From the NCBI GenBank assembly GCA_021825225.1, contig JAKAIH010000032.1, positions 1-11,328 of the forward strand: a DNA stretch of 11,328 bases, given 5' to 3'. A model generated the notes under the pieces. The model worked only from the letters and a program-made list of their open reading frames with translations. It made no database searches and had not been told where the DNA came from. The DNA is from Pseudomonadota bacterium (GTDB taxonomy: Bacteria; Pseudomonadota; Gammaproteobacteria; Burkholderiales; SG8-39). Shown here one piece after another: positions 1 to 7,476 of the stretch (the stretch's first letter is position 1; every line of letters begins with the position of its first letter). The translations under genes and the position numbers were made by a program.

Positions 1-380
1 AACTGGATCTGCAGCGCGTGTACAGCCTGTTCCCGCGCCTGGCCGAGCGCCGCAGCCAGTCCGCCGGCACGCTCTCCGGCGGCGAGCAGCAGATGCTCGC
101 CATCGGGCGCGCGCTCATGAGCCGGCCGAAGCTGTTGTTGCTGGACGAGCCCAGCATGGGGCTCGCGCCGCTGATGGTGCAGAAGATATTCGAGACCATA
201 CTCGAGGTGGCGAAGGAAGGCGTGACCATCCTGCTGGTAGAGCAGAACGCGCGGCTGGCGCTGGAGGTCGGCAGCCGCGGCTATGTAATGGAAACCGGGC
301 TGATCACGCTGTCGGGGCCGGCGCGCGATCTGCTCACAGACCCGAAAGTGCGCGCCGCCTACCTGGGCGAGGTCGAGTAA
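1..380 (+). CDS. livF: Branched-chain amino acid ABC transporter ATPase LivF, 3' part only
   Basis: This is the C-terminal part of a LivF-type ATPase, which powers high-affinity uptake of branched-chain amino acids or related compounds at the inner membrane. The frame is open from base 3, so the gene starts outside the window; a GTG at 18 is an internal valine. Visible motifs are the ABC signature LSGGEQQ, the Walker B segment LLLLDEP and the family's VEQNA sequence in place of the usual H-loop histidine. The Walker A motif must lie upstream. The protein ends LGEVE before TAA at 378-380, as is common for LivF. A LivG, permeases and a binding protein would be expected upstream, so the substrate cannot be judged here; amides or urea are also possible in this family. 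The next gene is convergent, 7 bp away, with no obvious terminator between them. Confidence 0.93.
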   Translation, partial: LDLQRVYSLFPRLAERRSQSAGTLSGGEQQMLAIGRALMSRPKLLLLDEPSMGLAPLMVQKIFETILEVAKEGVTILLVEQNARLALEVGSRGYVMETGLITLSGPARDLLTDPKVRAAYLGEVE

Positions 381-387
381 AGGCCGC

Positions 388-924
388 TCAGGAATCCAGG
401 TAATCGACCAGTCGGCCGCTGGTCAGGCGCAGTCGCCGGCTCATCAGCCTGGCGATGCACAGCACCAGTTTCAGCGCGAGCGCCGGGCGCTCTTCGCCCA
501 GGCGCGCGAAGTCGGACTGGCTCAGCAGCAATAGCACCGAGGGCTCGGTCGCGACGCAGGTGGCGGAGCGCGGCTCGCCGTCGATCAGCGCCATTTCGCC
601 TATGCTGCGGCCGCGCCTTTCGTCGGCGACCTGCGCCCTGTGCTCGACATCCGATTCCTTGTAGGTTGTGACGCGTCCGCTCACCAGCAGGCACATATAG
701 TGGCCAGGGTCGCCCTCGCGGAAAATGACGCAGCCGGGTTCGGCTGCGTAGCTCTGCAGGTGGTGCGAGAGCAGCTCCAGCTCGCGCCCGCTCAGTACCG
801 TCAGCAGCTCGACCCGCTCCATCAGCGCCAGCAGTTCCGGCTGATACGCCCTGCCTGAACCGAGCAGGCGCATGGCCGGCGGCTGGTTCAGGGAGGACAT
901 AGGCGCAGGCCGCGGGAGGTTCAC
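388..924 (-). CDS. Stand-alone cyclic nucleotide-binding domain protein
   Basis: The 178-residue product has one cNMP-binding beta-barrel (about 35-155). Its phosphate-binding cassette at about 107-125 reads GEMALIDGEPRSATCVA, with E110 and R119 where cAMP/cGMP ribose and phosphate contacts sit in the family. No helix-turn-helix follows the barrel; the last 25 residues form a short basic helix (MSRRLRL). It is therefore unlikely to bind DNA as CRP does and may sense a nucleotide or regulate a partner protein. The longest reading begins at GTG (922-924), with an ATG alternative at 898-900 (MSSLNQ). Neither has a clear Shine-Dalgarno, so the N-terminus is uncertain. It is convergent with livF and has its own upstream non-coding region. 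Cyclic nucleotide binding is inferred from the cassette only. Confidence 0.85.
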   Translation of the reverse strand: MNLPRPAPMSSLNQPPAMRLLGSGRAYQPELLALMERVELLTVLSGRELELLSHHLQSYAAEPGCVIFREGDPGHYMCLLVSGRVTTYKESDVEHRAQVADERRGRSIGEMALIDGEPRSATCVATEPSVLLLLSQSDFARLGEERPALALKLVLCIARLMSRRLRLTSGRLVDYLDS

Positions 925-973
925 CCCGTTTATCGGCCGGCGCCGACAAATGCTTTAGCGGACCTAACAACAT

Positions 974-1019
974 ACGAGGGGATATCGCCCGGGGGGCTTG
1001 CTTCCGGCACCCCCCTCGT
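974..1019. repeat. Inverted repeat, 8-bp arms, in the gap upstream of the cNMP gene
   Basis: ACGAGGGG at 974-981 is perfectly repeated in inverse at 1012-1019. A G-run (991-996) and a C-run (1010-1015) inside offer a competing hairpin. No T-run follows on either strand, so it is a poor intrinsic terminator. On the minus strand it lies between the end of the reductase gene and the start of the cNMP gene, so it could be transcribed as a processing or leader structure, or bind a regulator. Confidence 0.4.
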
Positions 1020-1034
1020 GCTTCCCCAGATCAG

Positions 1035-1079
1035 GCGCCTAACGACAACTGTATTAGGCGCGTGAGGTTTGCATCACGC
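1035..1079. repeat. Two overlapping, mutually exclusive inverted repeats after the reductase gene
   Basis: GCGCCTAA (1035-1042) pairs with TTAGGCGC (1054-1061) across an 11-nt loop. GCGTGA (1060-1065) pairs with TCACGC (1074-1079) across 8 nt. The two hairpins share bases 1060-1061, so both cannot form completely. The second abuts the reductase stop codon at 1080-1082. Neither is followed by a T-run, so they may give weak or Rho-assisted termination, or mark a protein-binding site. Confidence 0.4.
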
Positions 1080-2111
1080 TTACTTCACCTTGGCCAAATC
1101 GGCCTCGGTGGTGAAGGAGTCGGCATAAAACTCCTCCGGCGGCAGCGCGCACAGCGCGCAGAAGTCGCGCCGCGCCGCTTCGATCACCACCGGCGCGCCG
1201 CAGGCATAGACCTGGTGGCCGGAGAGATCGGCAAAGTCCTCGATCACCGCGCGATGGACGAAACCGGTGCGCCCGTTCCAGGCGTCCTCGGGCAGGGCGT
1301 CCGACACCACCGGCACGTAGCGGAAATGGGCGTGCTTCGCCGCCCAGTCGCGGGCGAGTTCATCCAAGTAAAGATCGCGCGGCCGGCGGCCGCCCCAATA
1401 CAGGGTCATGGGGCGCGTGATGCCCTTGTATAGCGCGTGCTCGACGATCGCCCTGATCGGCGCGAATCCGGTACCGCTGGCGAGCAGCACCATCGGCTTT
1501 TCGCTGTCCTCGCGCAGAAAGAACGTGCCGTGCGGTCCTTCGAAGCGCAGGATGTCGCGCGCCTTCATTTTTCCGAACACATGGTCCGTGAACAGGCCTC
1601 CGGCCAGGTGGCGCACGTGGATCTGCAGCAAGGCGTCGTCATGCGGGGCGTTTGCGAGGGAATAGCTGCGGCGCTTGCCGTCCTTCAGCAGGAACTCGAT
1701 ATACTGACCGGCCAGGTACTGCAGGCGCTCGTTGGCCGGAAGCTTGAGCGAAATCACCGCCACGTCCGGCGCGGGGTGGTCGATGGTCTGCACGCGGCAG
1801 GGCAGGATCTTGATCTGCTGGTCCTTGATCGCGCCGACCTCGCGGCACTCGATGACGATGTCGCTCAAGGGGCGGGCGACGCAAAACAGCGCAAGGCCGC
1901 TCGCCTGCTCGGCGGCGCTGAGCGCGCTATCCGAATGCTTTCCGTAATCGACCTTGCCTTCGAGCAATTTGCCCTTGCAGCTGCCGCAGGCGCCGTTGCG
2001 GCAGCCATAAGCGAGGCTGAAACCCTCGCGCAGCGCGGCGACGAGCACGGTCTCGTCGGGCTGGACGTGGAAGCTGTGGCCGCTGGGGCGGATAGTGACC
2101 TGATAGGACAT
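1080..2111 (-). CDS. 2Fe-2S/FAD/NAD(P)H oxidoreductase, AscD (CDP-6-deoxy-delta-3,4-glucoseen reductase) type
   Basis: This 343-residue single-chain electron-transfer reductase should take electrons from NAD(P)H through FAD to a plant-type 2Fe-2S centre and then to a partner protein. The N-terminal ferredoxin domain (1-92) has the cluster cysteines C37, C42, C45 and C77 in GCRNGACGSC...FC. The FAD domain (about 102-200) carries RSYS at 148-151. The nucleotide domain has GTGFAP at 213-218 and the C-terminal YACGAP at 302-307. Start is the ATG at 2109-2111 (MSYQVTIRPSG), which matches the family N-terminus; the frame stays open upstream but that part is not ferredoxin-like and runs antisense to the SDR gene. 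Proteins like this are commonly labelled glucoseen reductase, but no CDP-sugar genes are near, so the real partner is unknown. It ends with TAA at 1080-1082. Confidence 0.92.
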   Translation of the reverse strand: MSYQVTIRPSGHSFHVQPDETVLVAALREGFSLAYGCRNGACGSCKGKLLEGKVDYGKHSDSALSAAEQASGLALFCVARPLSDIVIECREVGAIKDQQIKILPCRVQTIDHPAPDVAVISLKLPANERLQYLAGQYIEFLLKDGKRRSYSLANAPHDDALLQIHVRHLAGGLFTDHVFGKMKARDILRFEGPHGTFFLREDSEKPMVLLASGTGFAPIRAIVEHALYKGITRPMTLYWGGRRPRDLYLDELARDWAAKHAHFRYVPVVSDALPEDAWNGRTGFVHRAVIEDFADLSGHQVYACGAPVVIEAARRDFCALCALPPEEFYADSFTTEADLAKVK

Positions 2112-2150
2112 GGGCGATACTAGAGTTACAGGAGCGGGTACAATTTTACT
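2112..2150. promoter_or_regulatory. 39-bp divergent promoter region; possible leaderless starts
   Basis: The gap between two divergent start codons is only 39 bp. On the + strand TACAAT (2139-2144) is a good -10 match ending 6 nt before the SDR ATG at 2151, which would place transcription initiation at or next to the A of the start codon. On the minus strand TAGTAT (complement of 2117-2122) ends 5 nt before the reductase ATG, with weak TTGTAC as a poorly spaced -35. Neither start codon has a Shine-Dalgarno at normal distance; the only purine block, GGAG at 2131-2134, is 16 nt from the SDR ATG. No convincing -35 is seen for the + promoter. Confidence 0.4.
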
Positions 2151-3020
2151 ATGAAGAAGCTGCTCATCGTTGGCTGCGGCGATATCGCGCTGCGCGCCTT
2201 GCCGCAACTCGCGCGCGCTTATCAGGTGTTCGGGCTGGTGCGCTCTCCGGCCCAGGCCGAACGCATTGCCGCCCTTGGCGCAAAACCCATCGCAGGCGAC
2301 CTCGATGATCCGGCGACGCTGACGCCGCTGGCTGCGCTTGCGGATCTGGTGCTGCATCTGGCGCCGCCGGCCGATGGCGGCGAGTGCGACCAGCGCAGCG
2401 CCAATCTGATCGCCGCGCTCGCGCCGCGACCGCCCGAGCGCCTGGTTTACATCAGCACCAGCGGCGTCTACGGCGATTGCGGCGGCGCCTGGGTGGACGA
2501 AGACCGGCCGCTGGCGCCGCAGACTGCGCGCGGTGCTCGCCGCGCCGACGCAGAGCGAGCGCTGCTCGCCTGGGGAGCGCAATGCGGCGCCGCGGTGGCA
2601 GTGCTGCGCGTGCCCGGAATCTACGCGGCCGAGCGCCTGCCTTTGGCGCAGCTCAGGCGCGGAGCGCCGGTATTGCGCGCCGAGGATGACGTCTACACCA
2701 ACCACATTCATGCCGAGGACCTGGCAGCGATCTGCGGGAAGGCACTGGAAAGCGCTGCGGCCGGCCGCGTATACAATGCGAGCGACGACAGCGAAATGAA
2801 AATGGGCGATTACTTCGATCTGGTGGCTGACCGTGCCGGGCTGCCGCGCCCGCCGCGAGTTGCGCGCGCAGCGGCGGAAGCGGGCGCGATTTCCGAAGGG
2901 CTGCTGTCTTTCATGCGCGAATCGCGCCGCCTGGTCAATGCGCGCATGAAGGCCGAGCTGGGCGTGCGCCTGCGCTACCCCACCGTCTACGAAGGCGTGC
3001 CGAAGCGCGCGGCCGGCTGA
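2151..3020 (+). CDS. Atypical SDR, NAD(P)-dependent epimerase/dehydratase-like
   Basis: This is a 289-residue Rossmann-fold protein of the extended/atypical short-chain dehydrogenase group. The N-terminus has a glycine-rich nucleotide loop, IVGCGDIA (6-13), then D50 in AGDL, the strand ending LHLAPP (68-73), ISTSGVYG at 101-108, and LRVPGIY at 152-158. The usual catalytic Tyr-x3-Lys is not evident: the region where it would fall (about 125-140) reads ARGARRADAER. This resembles the YeeZ-like atypical SDRs, so redox or epimerase chemistry cannot be assumed. Start is ATG at 2151; no Shine-Dalgarno is well placed, and a -10-like TACAAT sits just upstream. Only 13 bp separate its TGA from cutA, so it heads a likely SDR-cutA-dsbD transcript. 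The substrate is unknown. Confidence 0.87.
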   Translation: MKKLLIVGCGDIALRALPQLARAYQVFGLVRSPAQAERIAALGAKPIAGDLDDPATLTPLAALADLVLHLAPPADGGECDQRSANLIAALAPRPPERLVYISTSGVYGDCGGAWVDEDRPLAPQTARGARRADAERALLAWGAQCGAAVAVLRVPGIYAAERLPLAQLRRGAPVLRAEDDVYTNHIHAEDLAAICGKALESAAAGRVYNASDDSEMKMGDYFDLVADRAGLPRPPRVARAAAEAGAISEGLLSFMRESRRLVNARMKAELGVRLRYPTVYEGVPKRAAG

Positions 3021-3033
3021 AGCGCAGGCGCGC

Positions 3034-3363
3034 ATGGACAGCCTGATCGTTTTCACCAACCTGCCGGACCGCGAAACTGCGGAAAAGCTCGCGCTCCTGC
3101 TGATTGAGCGGCGCTTGGCCGCCTGCGTCAGCGTCCTCGCCCCCTGCAGTTCGGTCTATCGCTGGCAGGGCGAGATCCAGCATGACGAGGAGCATCCGCT
3201 GCTGATCAAAACCACGCAGGACCGTTATGCCGAGCTGGAAGCCTCGATCCGCGCCAACCATCCGTATGAACTTCCCGAAATCATCGCGGTCCCAGTAACT
3301 GGCGCCCTGCCGGCCTATCTGCACTGGGTCGAGTCCGAAACGCGCGCCGGCACGCCAGTCTGA
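3034..3363 (+). CDS. cutA: Divalent-cation tolerance protein CutA
   Basis: The product is a 109-residue CutA1 protein, a small, very stable trimer with a ferredoxin-like fold linked in E. coli to copper and other divalent-metal tolerance; its molecular role is still debated. Family hallmarks are RRLAACVSV (26-34, conserved C31), SVYRWQGEI (40-48), the LLIKT strand (56-60) and HPYELPEIIAVPV (76-88) followed by YLHWV (95-99). Length is normal. Start is ATG at 3034; upstream AGGCG is a weak ribosome site. It lies 13 bp after the SDR gene and 14 bp before dsbD, the same pairing with dsbD known from the E. coli cutA region, which supports co-transcription. Confidence 0.95.
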   Translation: MDSLIVFTNLPDRETAEKLALLLIERRLAACVSVLAPCSSVYRWQGEIQHDEEHPLLIKTTQDRYAELEASIRANHPYELPEIIAVPVTGALPAYLHWVESETRAGTPV

Positions 3364-3377
3364 GCCCACCATCCCAT

Positions 3378-5156
3378 ATGCGAACCAAACTATATCGACT
3401 TTTCGCGCTGCTGCTTGCGCTCTCCCTGTATGGAATAGCTGCAGCTCAGGAGCTGCTGCCGCCGGAAGTGGCGTTCAAATTCTCGGCGCGCGCGCTGGAC
3501 GCGAGCACGCTGGAACTGCGCTACCAGATCGCCGACGGCTATTACATGTACCGCGACAAGTTCAAGTTCGCGGTCGAGCCCGATACAGTCAAACTTGGCA
3601 GCGCACAGTTCCCGCATGGTGATGTCCACAACGACGAGTACTTCGGCAAAGTCGAAACCTATCGCAAGGAACTGCGTATCCGCCTGCCGCTGGCACAGGA
3701 AGCTGCCGGGGAAAAAATCAAGCTCAAGGTCACCTCCCAAGGCTGCGCCGACGCCGGCGTGTGTTATGTGCCGCAGGAGCAAACGGCGCAGATCCAGCTC
3801 CCCGCAGCCGGCAGCGCGGCTGCCGCGAGTCCGACCGTCGACGCTGCGGCGCAGGGGGCCGGCAACGACGAAGCACGCTTCCAGCGGCTCCTCGCCTCGG
3901 GCAGCCTGTGGCTGATCGCTGCGGCTTTTTTCGGTGCCGGCATCCTGCTCACGTTCACTCCCTGCGTGTTGCCGATGATCCCGATATTGTCCGGCATCAT
4001 CGTCGGCGAAGGCCGCGACGCCACGCGCACCCGCGCTTTCACCCTGTCCCTGGCCTATGTGCTGGGCATGTCGGTGACCTATACCGCAATCGGCGTCGGC
4101 GCCGCGCTGTCGGGCAGCCTGCTGTCCGCAGCGCTGCAGAATCCCTGGGTCCTGTCCGCCTTCGCCGCAGTGTTCGTGCTGCTGTCGCTATCGATGTTCG
4201 GCTTCTACGAATTGCAGCTGCCGGCGGCCTTTCACACGCGCATGACCCATGCGAGCAACCGTTTCAAGGGCGGACATCTGGGCGCAGTGGTGCTGATGGG
4301 GGTGTTTTCCGCCGCCATTGTCAGTCCCTGCGTAGCCGCGCCGCTCGCCGGTGCGCTGCTCTACATCAGCCAGACCCGCGACGTGGCGCTGGGGGGCATC
4401 GCGCTGTTTGCCATGTCCATCGGCATGGGCGTGCCGCTGATCCTGGTGGGCGTGTTCGAGGGTGCGTTCCTGCCAAAATCCGGCCATTGGATGCGCTCGG
4501 TGAAGCATTTCTTCGGCGTGCTGCTGCTCGCCGTCGCCATCTGGATCGTGTCGCCGGTGCTGCCGGCGGCGGCGCAGATGCTAGCCTGGGCGGCGCTGCT
4601 GATCGGATCGGCCATGGTGCTGCGCGCTATCGATCCGCTGCCGGCCGACGCCGGGACTCTCACGCGCCTGTGGAAAGCCGTGGGTTTCCTGGCGCTGCTT
4701 GCGGGTACGGCGCTGGCGATAGGCGTATTTGCCGGCAGCCGCGATGTGCTGCGGCCGCTATCGGGCCTCACGGCAGGCAGCGGGGGCGGTGTGCCGGAAA
4801 CGCGATTCGCGCGCGTAAAGAACCTGGCGGAACTCGATGCCAGGCTGCAAGCCGCGGGCAAGCCGGTGATGCTCGACTTTTATGCCGACTGGTGCGTATC
4901 GTGCAAGGAAATGGAAACCTTTACCTTCACCGACCCCCGAGTGAAGGCGAAAATGGGGCAAATGCTGTTGCTGCAGGCGGACGTGACCGCCAATTCGGAC
5001 GAGGACAAAGCCCTGCTCAAGCGCTTCAGCCTGTTCGGACCACCCGGCATCATTTTCTTCGACCGCCAAGGCAGGGAGATCGAAGGTCTGCGGGTGGTAG
5101 GCTACCAGGCGGCAGACGTTTTCCTTGGCTCCCTCGATCGCGCCGTGAAACTCTGA
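3378..5156 (+). CDS. dsbD: Thiol:disulfide interchange protein DsbD
   Basis: This is full-length DsbD (592 residues), which carries electrons from cytoplasmic thioredoxin across the inner membrane to periplasmic DsbC, DsbG and cytochrome c maturation thiol carriers. Residues 1-23 form a signal peptide ending AAA-QE. The periplasmic N-terminal domain (about 25-145) has C123 and C129 (GCADAGVC). The membrane domain (about 175-455) shows eight hydrophobic segments and the two redox cysteines C196 (FTPCVLP) and C318 (SPCVAAP). The C-terminal thioredoxin-like domain (about 475-592) has WCVSC with C506 and C509 and a cis-proline region GPPG (554-557). All three cysteine pairs are present, so it should be active. 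No clear Shine-Dalgarno precedes the ATG, so coupling to cutA 14 bp upstream is plausible. It ends at TGA, 36 bp before a convergent gene. Confidence 0.97.
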   Translation: MRTKLYRLFALLLALSLYGIAAAQELLPPEVAFKFSARALDASTLELRYQIADGYYMYRDKFKFAVEPDTVKLGSAQFPHGDVHNDEYFGKVETYRKELRIRLPLAQEAAGEKIKLKVTSQGCADAGVCYVPQEQTAQIQLPAAGSAAAASPTVDAAAQGAGNDEARFQRLLASGSLWLIAAAFFGAGILLTFTPCVLPMIPILSGIIVGEGRDATRTRAFTLSLAYVLGMSVTYTAIGVGAALSGSLLSAALQNPWVLSAFAAVFVLLSLSMFGFYELQLPAAFHTRMTHASNRFKGGHLGAVVLMGVFSAAIVSPCVAAPLAGALLYISQTRDVALGGIALFAMSIGMGVPLILVGVFEGAFLPKSGHWMRSVKHFFGVLLLAVAIWIVSPVLPAAAQMLAWAALLIGSAMVLRAIDPLPADAGTLTRLWKAVGFLALLAGTALAIGVFAGSRDVLRPLSGLTAGSGGGVPETRFARVKNLAELDARLQAAGKPVMLDFYADWCVSCKEMETFTFTDPRVKAKMGQMLLLQADVTANSDEDKALLKRFSLFGPPGIIFFDRQGREIEGLRVVGYQAADVFLGSLDRAVKL

Positions 5157-5173
5157 CCGCCTGATCTTCCCTT

Positions 5174-5192
5174 GCCGGTTCGTAACGCCGGC
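5174..5192. terminator. Weak hairpin between convergent dsbD and quinone oxidoreductase genes
   Basis: GCCGG (5174-5178) pairs with CCGGC (5188-5192), and the stem can be extended by TT/AA with one bulged G, leaving a short loop. It fills the 36-bp convergent gap. No T-run follows on either strand, so intrinsic termination would be weak. Confidence 0.3.
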
Positions 5193-6176
5193 CTAGGCTT
5201 TCACTTCGAGCAGGATCTTGCCGATGTGCTTGCTCGATTCCATGAGTTCATGCGCGAGCTTCGCATCCTTTAGCGGGAAGCTCGCGTGGATCACCGGCTT
5301 CACCTTGCCCGATTCCAGCAGCGGCCAGACCTGCTTGTGCAAGTCCTGCGCGATCGCGGCTTTCTGCGCCACGGTGCGCGGACGCAGGGTCGAGCCGGTG
5401 TAGGTGAGCCGCTTGATCATCAGCGGCATCACGTCCAGCGCGACCTTGCTCCCTTGCAGGAATGCGATCTGCACCAGGCGCCCTTCCAGCGCCAGCGACT
5501 TGAGGTTTTTCTCGATATAAGGGCCGCCGACCATGTCCAGGATCAGGTCCACGCCCTTCTTGCCGGTGAGTTGCGCCAGCTCGGCGACGAAGTCTTGCTC
5601 GCGGTAGTTGATCGCGGCATCCGCACCGATGTTGCGGCAGAACTGCGCCTTCTCCTGATTGCCCACGGTGGTATAGACGGTCGCGCCGAAGGCCTTTGCC
5701 AGCTGGATCGCGGTGAGGCCGATGCCGCTGGATCCGCCGTGCACGAGGAAGGTTTCCCCGGCCTTCAGCCGGCCGCGGTCGAACACGTTGGTCCAGACGG
5801 TATAGAAATTTTCCGGCAGGGCTGCCGCCTCCTGCAACGACAGGCCCTTGGGGATAGGCAGGCAATGCGCTGCCGGCACCGCGCAGTATTCGGCGTAGCC
5901 GCCGCCCGGCGTCAGCGCACAGACCAGATCGCCTGTTTTCCACTGTTTCACGTCGGGTGCGACGGCGTGCACGCGGCCGGCGACTTCCAGCCCGAGGATG
6001 GGGGAGGCGCCCGGCGGCGGCGGATAGCTGCCGGAGCGCTGGGACACGTCCGGGCGGTTGACTCCGGCGTAGCGCACTTCGATCAGGACCTCACCCGCTT
6101 GCGGCTGGGGCACGGGCCCCTCGGCGAGGTTCATGACGTCGGCGCCGCCGCCCTTTGCGTGATCTATGTAAAACAT
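5193..6176 (-). CDS. NAD(P)H quinone oxidoreductase, PIG3-like zinc-free MDR
   Basis: This is a 327-residue medium-chain dehydrogenase/reductase of the quinone oxidoreductase (PIG3/QOR) branch, expected to reduce quinones with NADPH in the cytosol. The N-terminal GroES-like domain contains AGVNRPDVSQRSG (37-49) and PILGLEVAGRV (59-69). The Rossmann domain begins with HGGSSGIGLTAIQLAKAFGA (146-165), the family's NADPH loop. The catalytic-zinc cysteine/histidine set of alcohol dehydrogenases is absent, as in this branch. Start is the ATG at 6174-6176, preceded by GGGAG about 8 nt upstream; a longer open frame upstream does not look like protein of this family. It lies downstream of the M20 gene on the same strand with a 130-bp gap, so it may or may not be co-transcribed. 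The real substrate is not known. Confidence 0.93.
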   Translation of the reverse strand: MFYIDHAKGGGADVMNLAEGPVPQPQAGEVLIEVRYAGVNRPDVSQRSGSYPPPPGASPILGLEVAGRVHAVAPDVKQWKTGDLVCALTPGGGYAEYCAVPAAHCLPIPKGLSLQEAAALPENFYTVWTNVFDRGRLKAGETFLVHGGSSGIGLTAIQLAKAFGATVYTTVGNQEKAQFCRNIGADAAINYREQDFVAELAQLTGKKGVDLILDMVGGPYIEKNLKSLALEGRLVQIAFLQGSKVALDVMPLMIKRLTYTGSTLRPRTVAQKAAIAQDLHKQVWPLLESGKVKPVIHASFPLKDAKLAHELMESSKHIGKILLEVKA

Positions 6177-6257
6177 GAATGGTGCTCCCGTTGAGGTGCT
6201 GCAGAAAATATGGAAACTCAAGTCAAATTGCTGCTGCGCATTCCGAAACGCGCTGAT

Positions 6258-6316
6258 GCGGGTGCGGGCACAGACCCGCGCCGCTAGCGCGCCCTGCCGT
6301 GCCGGGCTAAGCCGGC
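6258..6316. repeat. GC-rich inverted repeats at the end of the M20 gene
   Basis: GCGGGT (6258-6263) pairs with ACCCGC (6274-6279). GCCGG (6301-6305) pairs with CCGGC (6312-6316) around the M20 stop codon at 6307-6309. They lie in the 130-bp gap before the quinone oxidoreductase. Without a T-run on the minus strand they could at most attenuate read-through. Confidence 0.3.
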
Positions 6317-7476
6317 GCGGACAGTATGTGCTCGACCAGGTTTGACCAGTAGCCCGCCCCCAGCGGCAGTATCTGGTCGTTGAAATCGTAATGGGGGTTG
6401 TGCAGCATGCAGCCGCCCTCGCCCGGCCCGTTGCCGACGAAGACATAGCAGCCGGCCTTCGCTTGCAGCATGAAGGCGAAGTCTTCCGAGCCCATCACCG
6501 GCGGCACCTGCACCACGTTCTCCGGCCCGACCATCGCGCGCATGACCGAGGCGCAGACTTCCGCTTCGGGCGCGGCGTTGATCAGCGGCGGGTAGCGGCG
6601 CTCATAGCGGACTTTGATCCGGGCGCCGTAAGCCGCCGCGATGCTGGCGCTGATTTCGCGCAGGCGGCGCTCGATCAGATCCTGCACATCGGGCTTGAAT
6701 GCGCGCGTGGTGCCGCGCACGACGGCCGCATCGGGAATCACGTTCCAGGTATCGCCGGCGTGGATCTGGGTGACCGAGACCACTGCCGATTCGATCGGGT
6801 CGACATTGCGGCTGGCGATGGTCTGCAAGGCCTGCACCAGCGCAGATGCCGCGACAATCGGGTCGATGCCCGTATGCGGCAGGGCGGCGTGGGATCCGCG
6901 GCCGCTCAGTTCGATCTCGAAAATGTCGAACGAGGCCATCATCGGTCCGGCGCGCACGCCGAACTGACCTGCCGGCATGCCCGGCCAGTTGTGCATGCCG
7001 TACACTGACTCGCAGGGAAATTTTTCGAACAGGCCCTGTTCCACCATTTCGCGTCCGCCGCCTTCGTTTTCCTCGGCCGGCTGGAAAATGAAGTGCACCG
7101 TGCCGTCGAAGTTCCTGGTCTCGGACAGATATTTCGCCGCGCCGAGCAGCATGGCGGTATGGCCGTCGTGTCCGCAGGCGTGCATTTTTCCCTCATTCCG
7201 GGAGCGGTGACCAAAGGCGTTCTGTTCGTGTATGTGCAGCGCATCCATGTCCGCGCGCAGGCCGATGGCACGCTTGCCCGAACCCGACGAGAGCGTGCCC
7301 ACGACGCCGGTGCGGCCCAGGCCTCGATGCACGCGCAGGCCGAAAGACTCGAGTTGTCGCGCCACCAGGGCGGAGGTGCGCTGCTCCTCGAAGGCGGTTT
7401 CCGGGTGTGCGTGCAGGTCGTGGCGCCAGTTGGCCATGTCTGCATGCAGCGGCAGCAGCTTGTCCAAAGTCGGCAT
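6307..7476 (-). CDS. M20 family metallo-amidohydrolase (hippurate/IAA-amino acid hydrolase type)
   Basis: This 389-residue M20D peptidase-family amidohydrolase probably cleaves an N-acyl amino acid (hippurate, indoleacetyl- or acetyl-amino acid) in the cytosol. The metal site is intact: RADMDAL (74-80), HACGHDGH (99-106, metal ligands C101 and H103), QPAEE (132-136, with catalytic E135 and E136) and H162 in MHNWPG. The dimerisation domain (about 180-295) has GRGSHAALPH (192-201). MGSEDFA (328-334) and H359 complete the second metal site. Start is the ATG at 7474-7476, with AGAGGG seven nt upstream on the minus strand. Sequence alone cannot separate HipO-type from other N-acyl specificities. 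It is the first of two minus-strand metabolic genes and is divergent from the VOC gene. Confidence 0.94.
   Translation of the reverse strand: MPTLDKLLPLHADMANWRHDLHAHPETAFEEQRTSALVARQLESFGLRVHRGLGRTGVVGTLSSGSGKRAIGLRADMDALHIHEQNAFGHRSRNEGKMHACGHDGHTAMLLGAAKYLSETRNFDGTVHFIFQPAEENEGGGREMVEQGLFEKFPCESVYGMHNWPGMPAGQFGVRAGPMMASFDIFEIELSGRGSHAALPHTGIDPIVAASALVQALQTIASRNVDPIESAVVSVTQIHAGDTWNVIPDAAVVRGTTRAFKPDVQDLIERRLREISASIAAAYGARIKVRYERRYPPLINAAPEAEVCASVMRAMVGPENVVQVPPVMGSEDFAFMLQAKAGCYVFVGNGPGEGGCMLHNPHYDFNDQILPLGAGYWSNLVEHILSAPA

Noticed and set aside
2112..3059. N-terminal extension of the minus-strand reductase frame into the SDR region
   Set aside because: The frame is open on the minus strand, but its translation is Arg/Ala/Gln-rich and antisense to the well-supported SDR gene. 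The ferredoxin domain begins at the ATG at 2111.
3761..5164. Long + strand open frame inside dsbD
   Set aside because: It is an offset frame in GC-rich coding DNA; its translation is Arg/Gly-rich with no domain, while the dsbD frame has all expected cysteines and membrane segments.
6177..6446. Upstream extension of the quinone oxidoreductase
   Set aside because: The upstream translation is not MDR-like and overlaps the M20 gene; ATG at 6176 has GGGAG at good distance.
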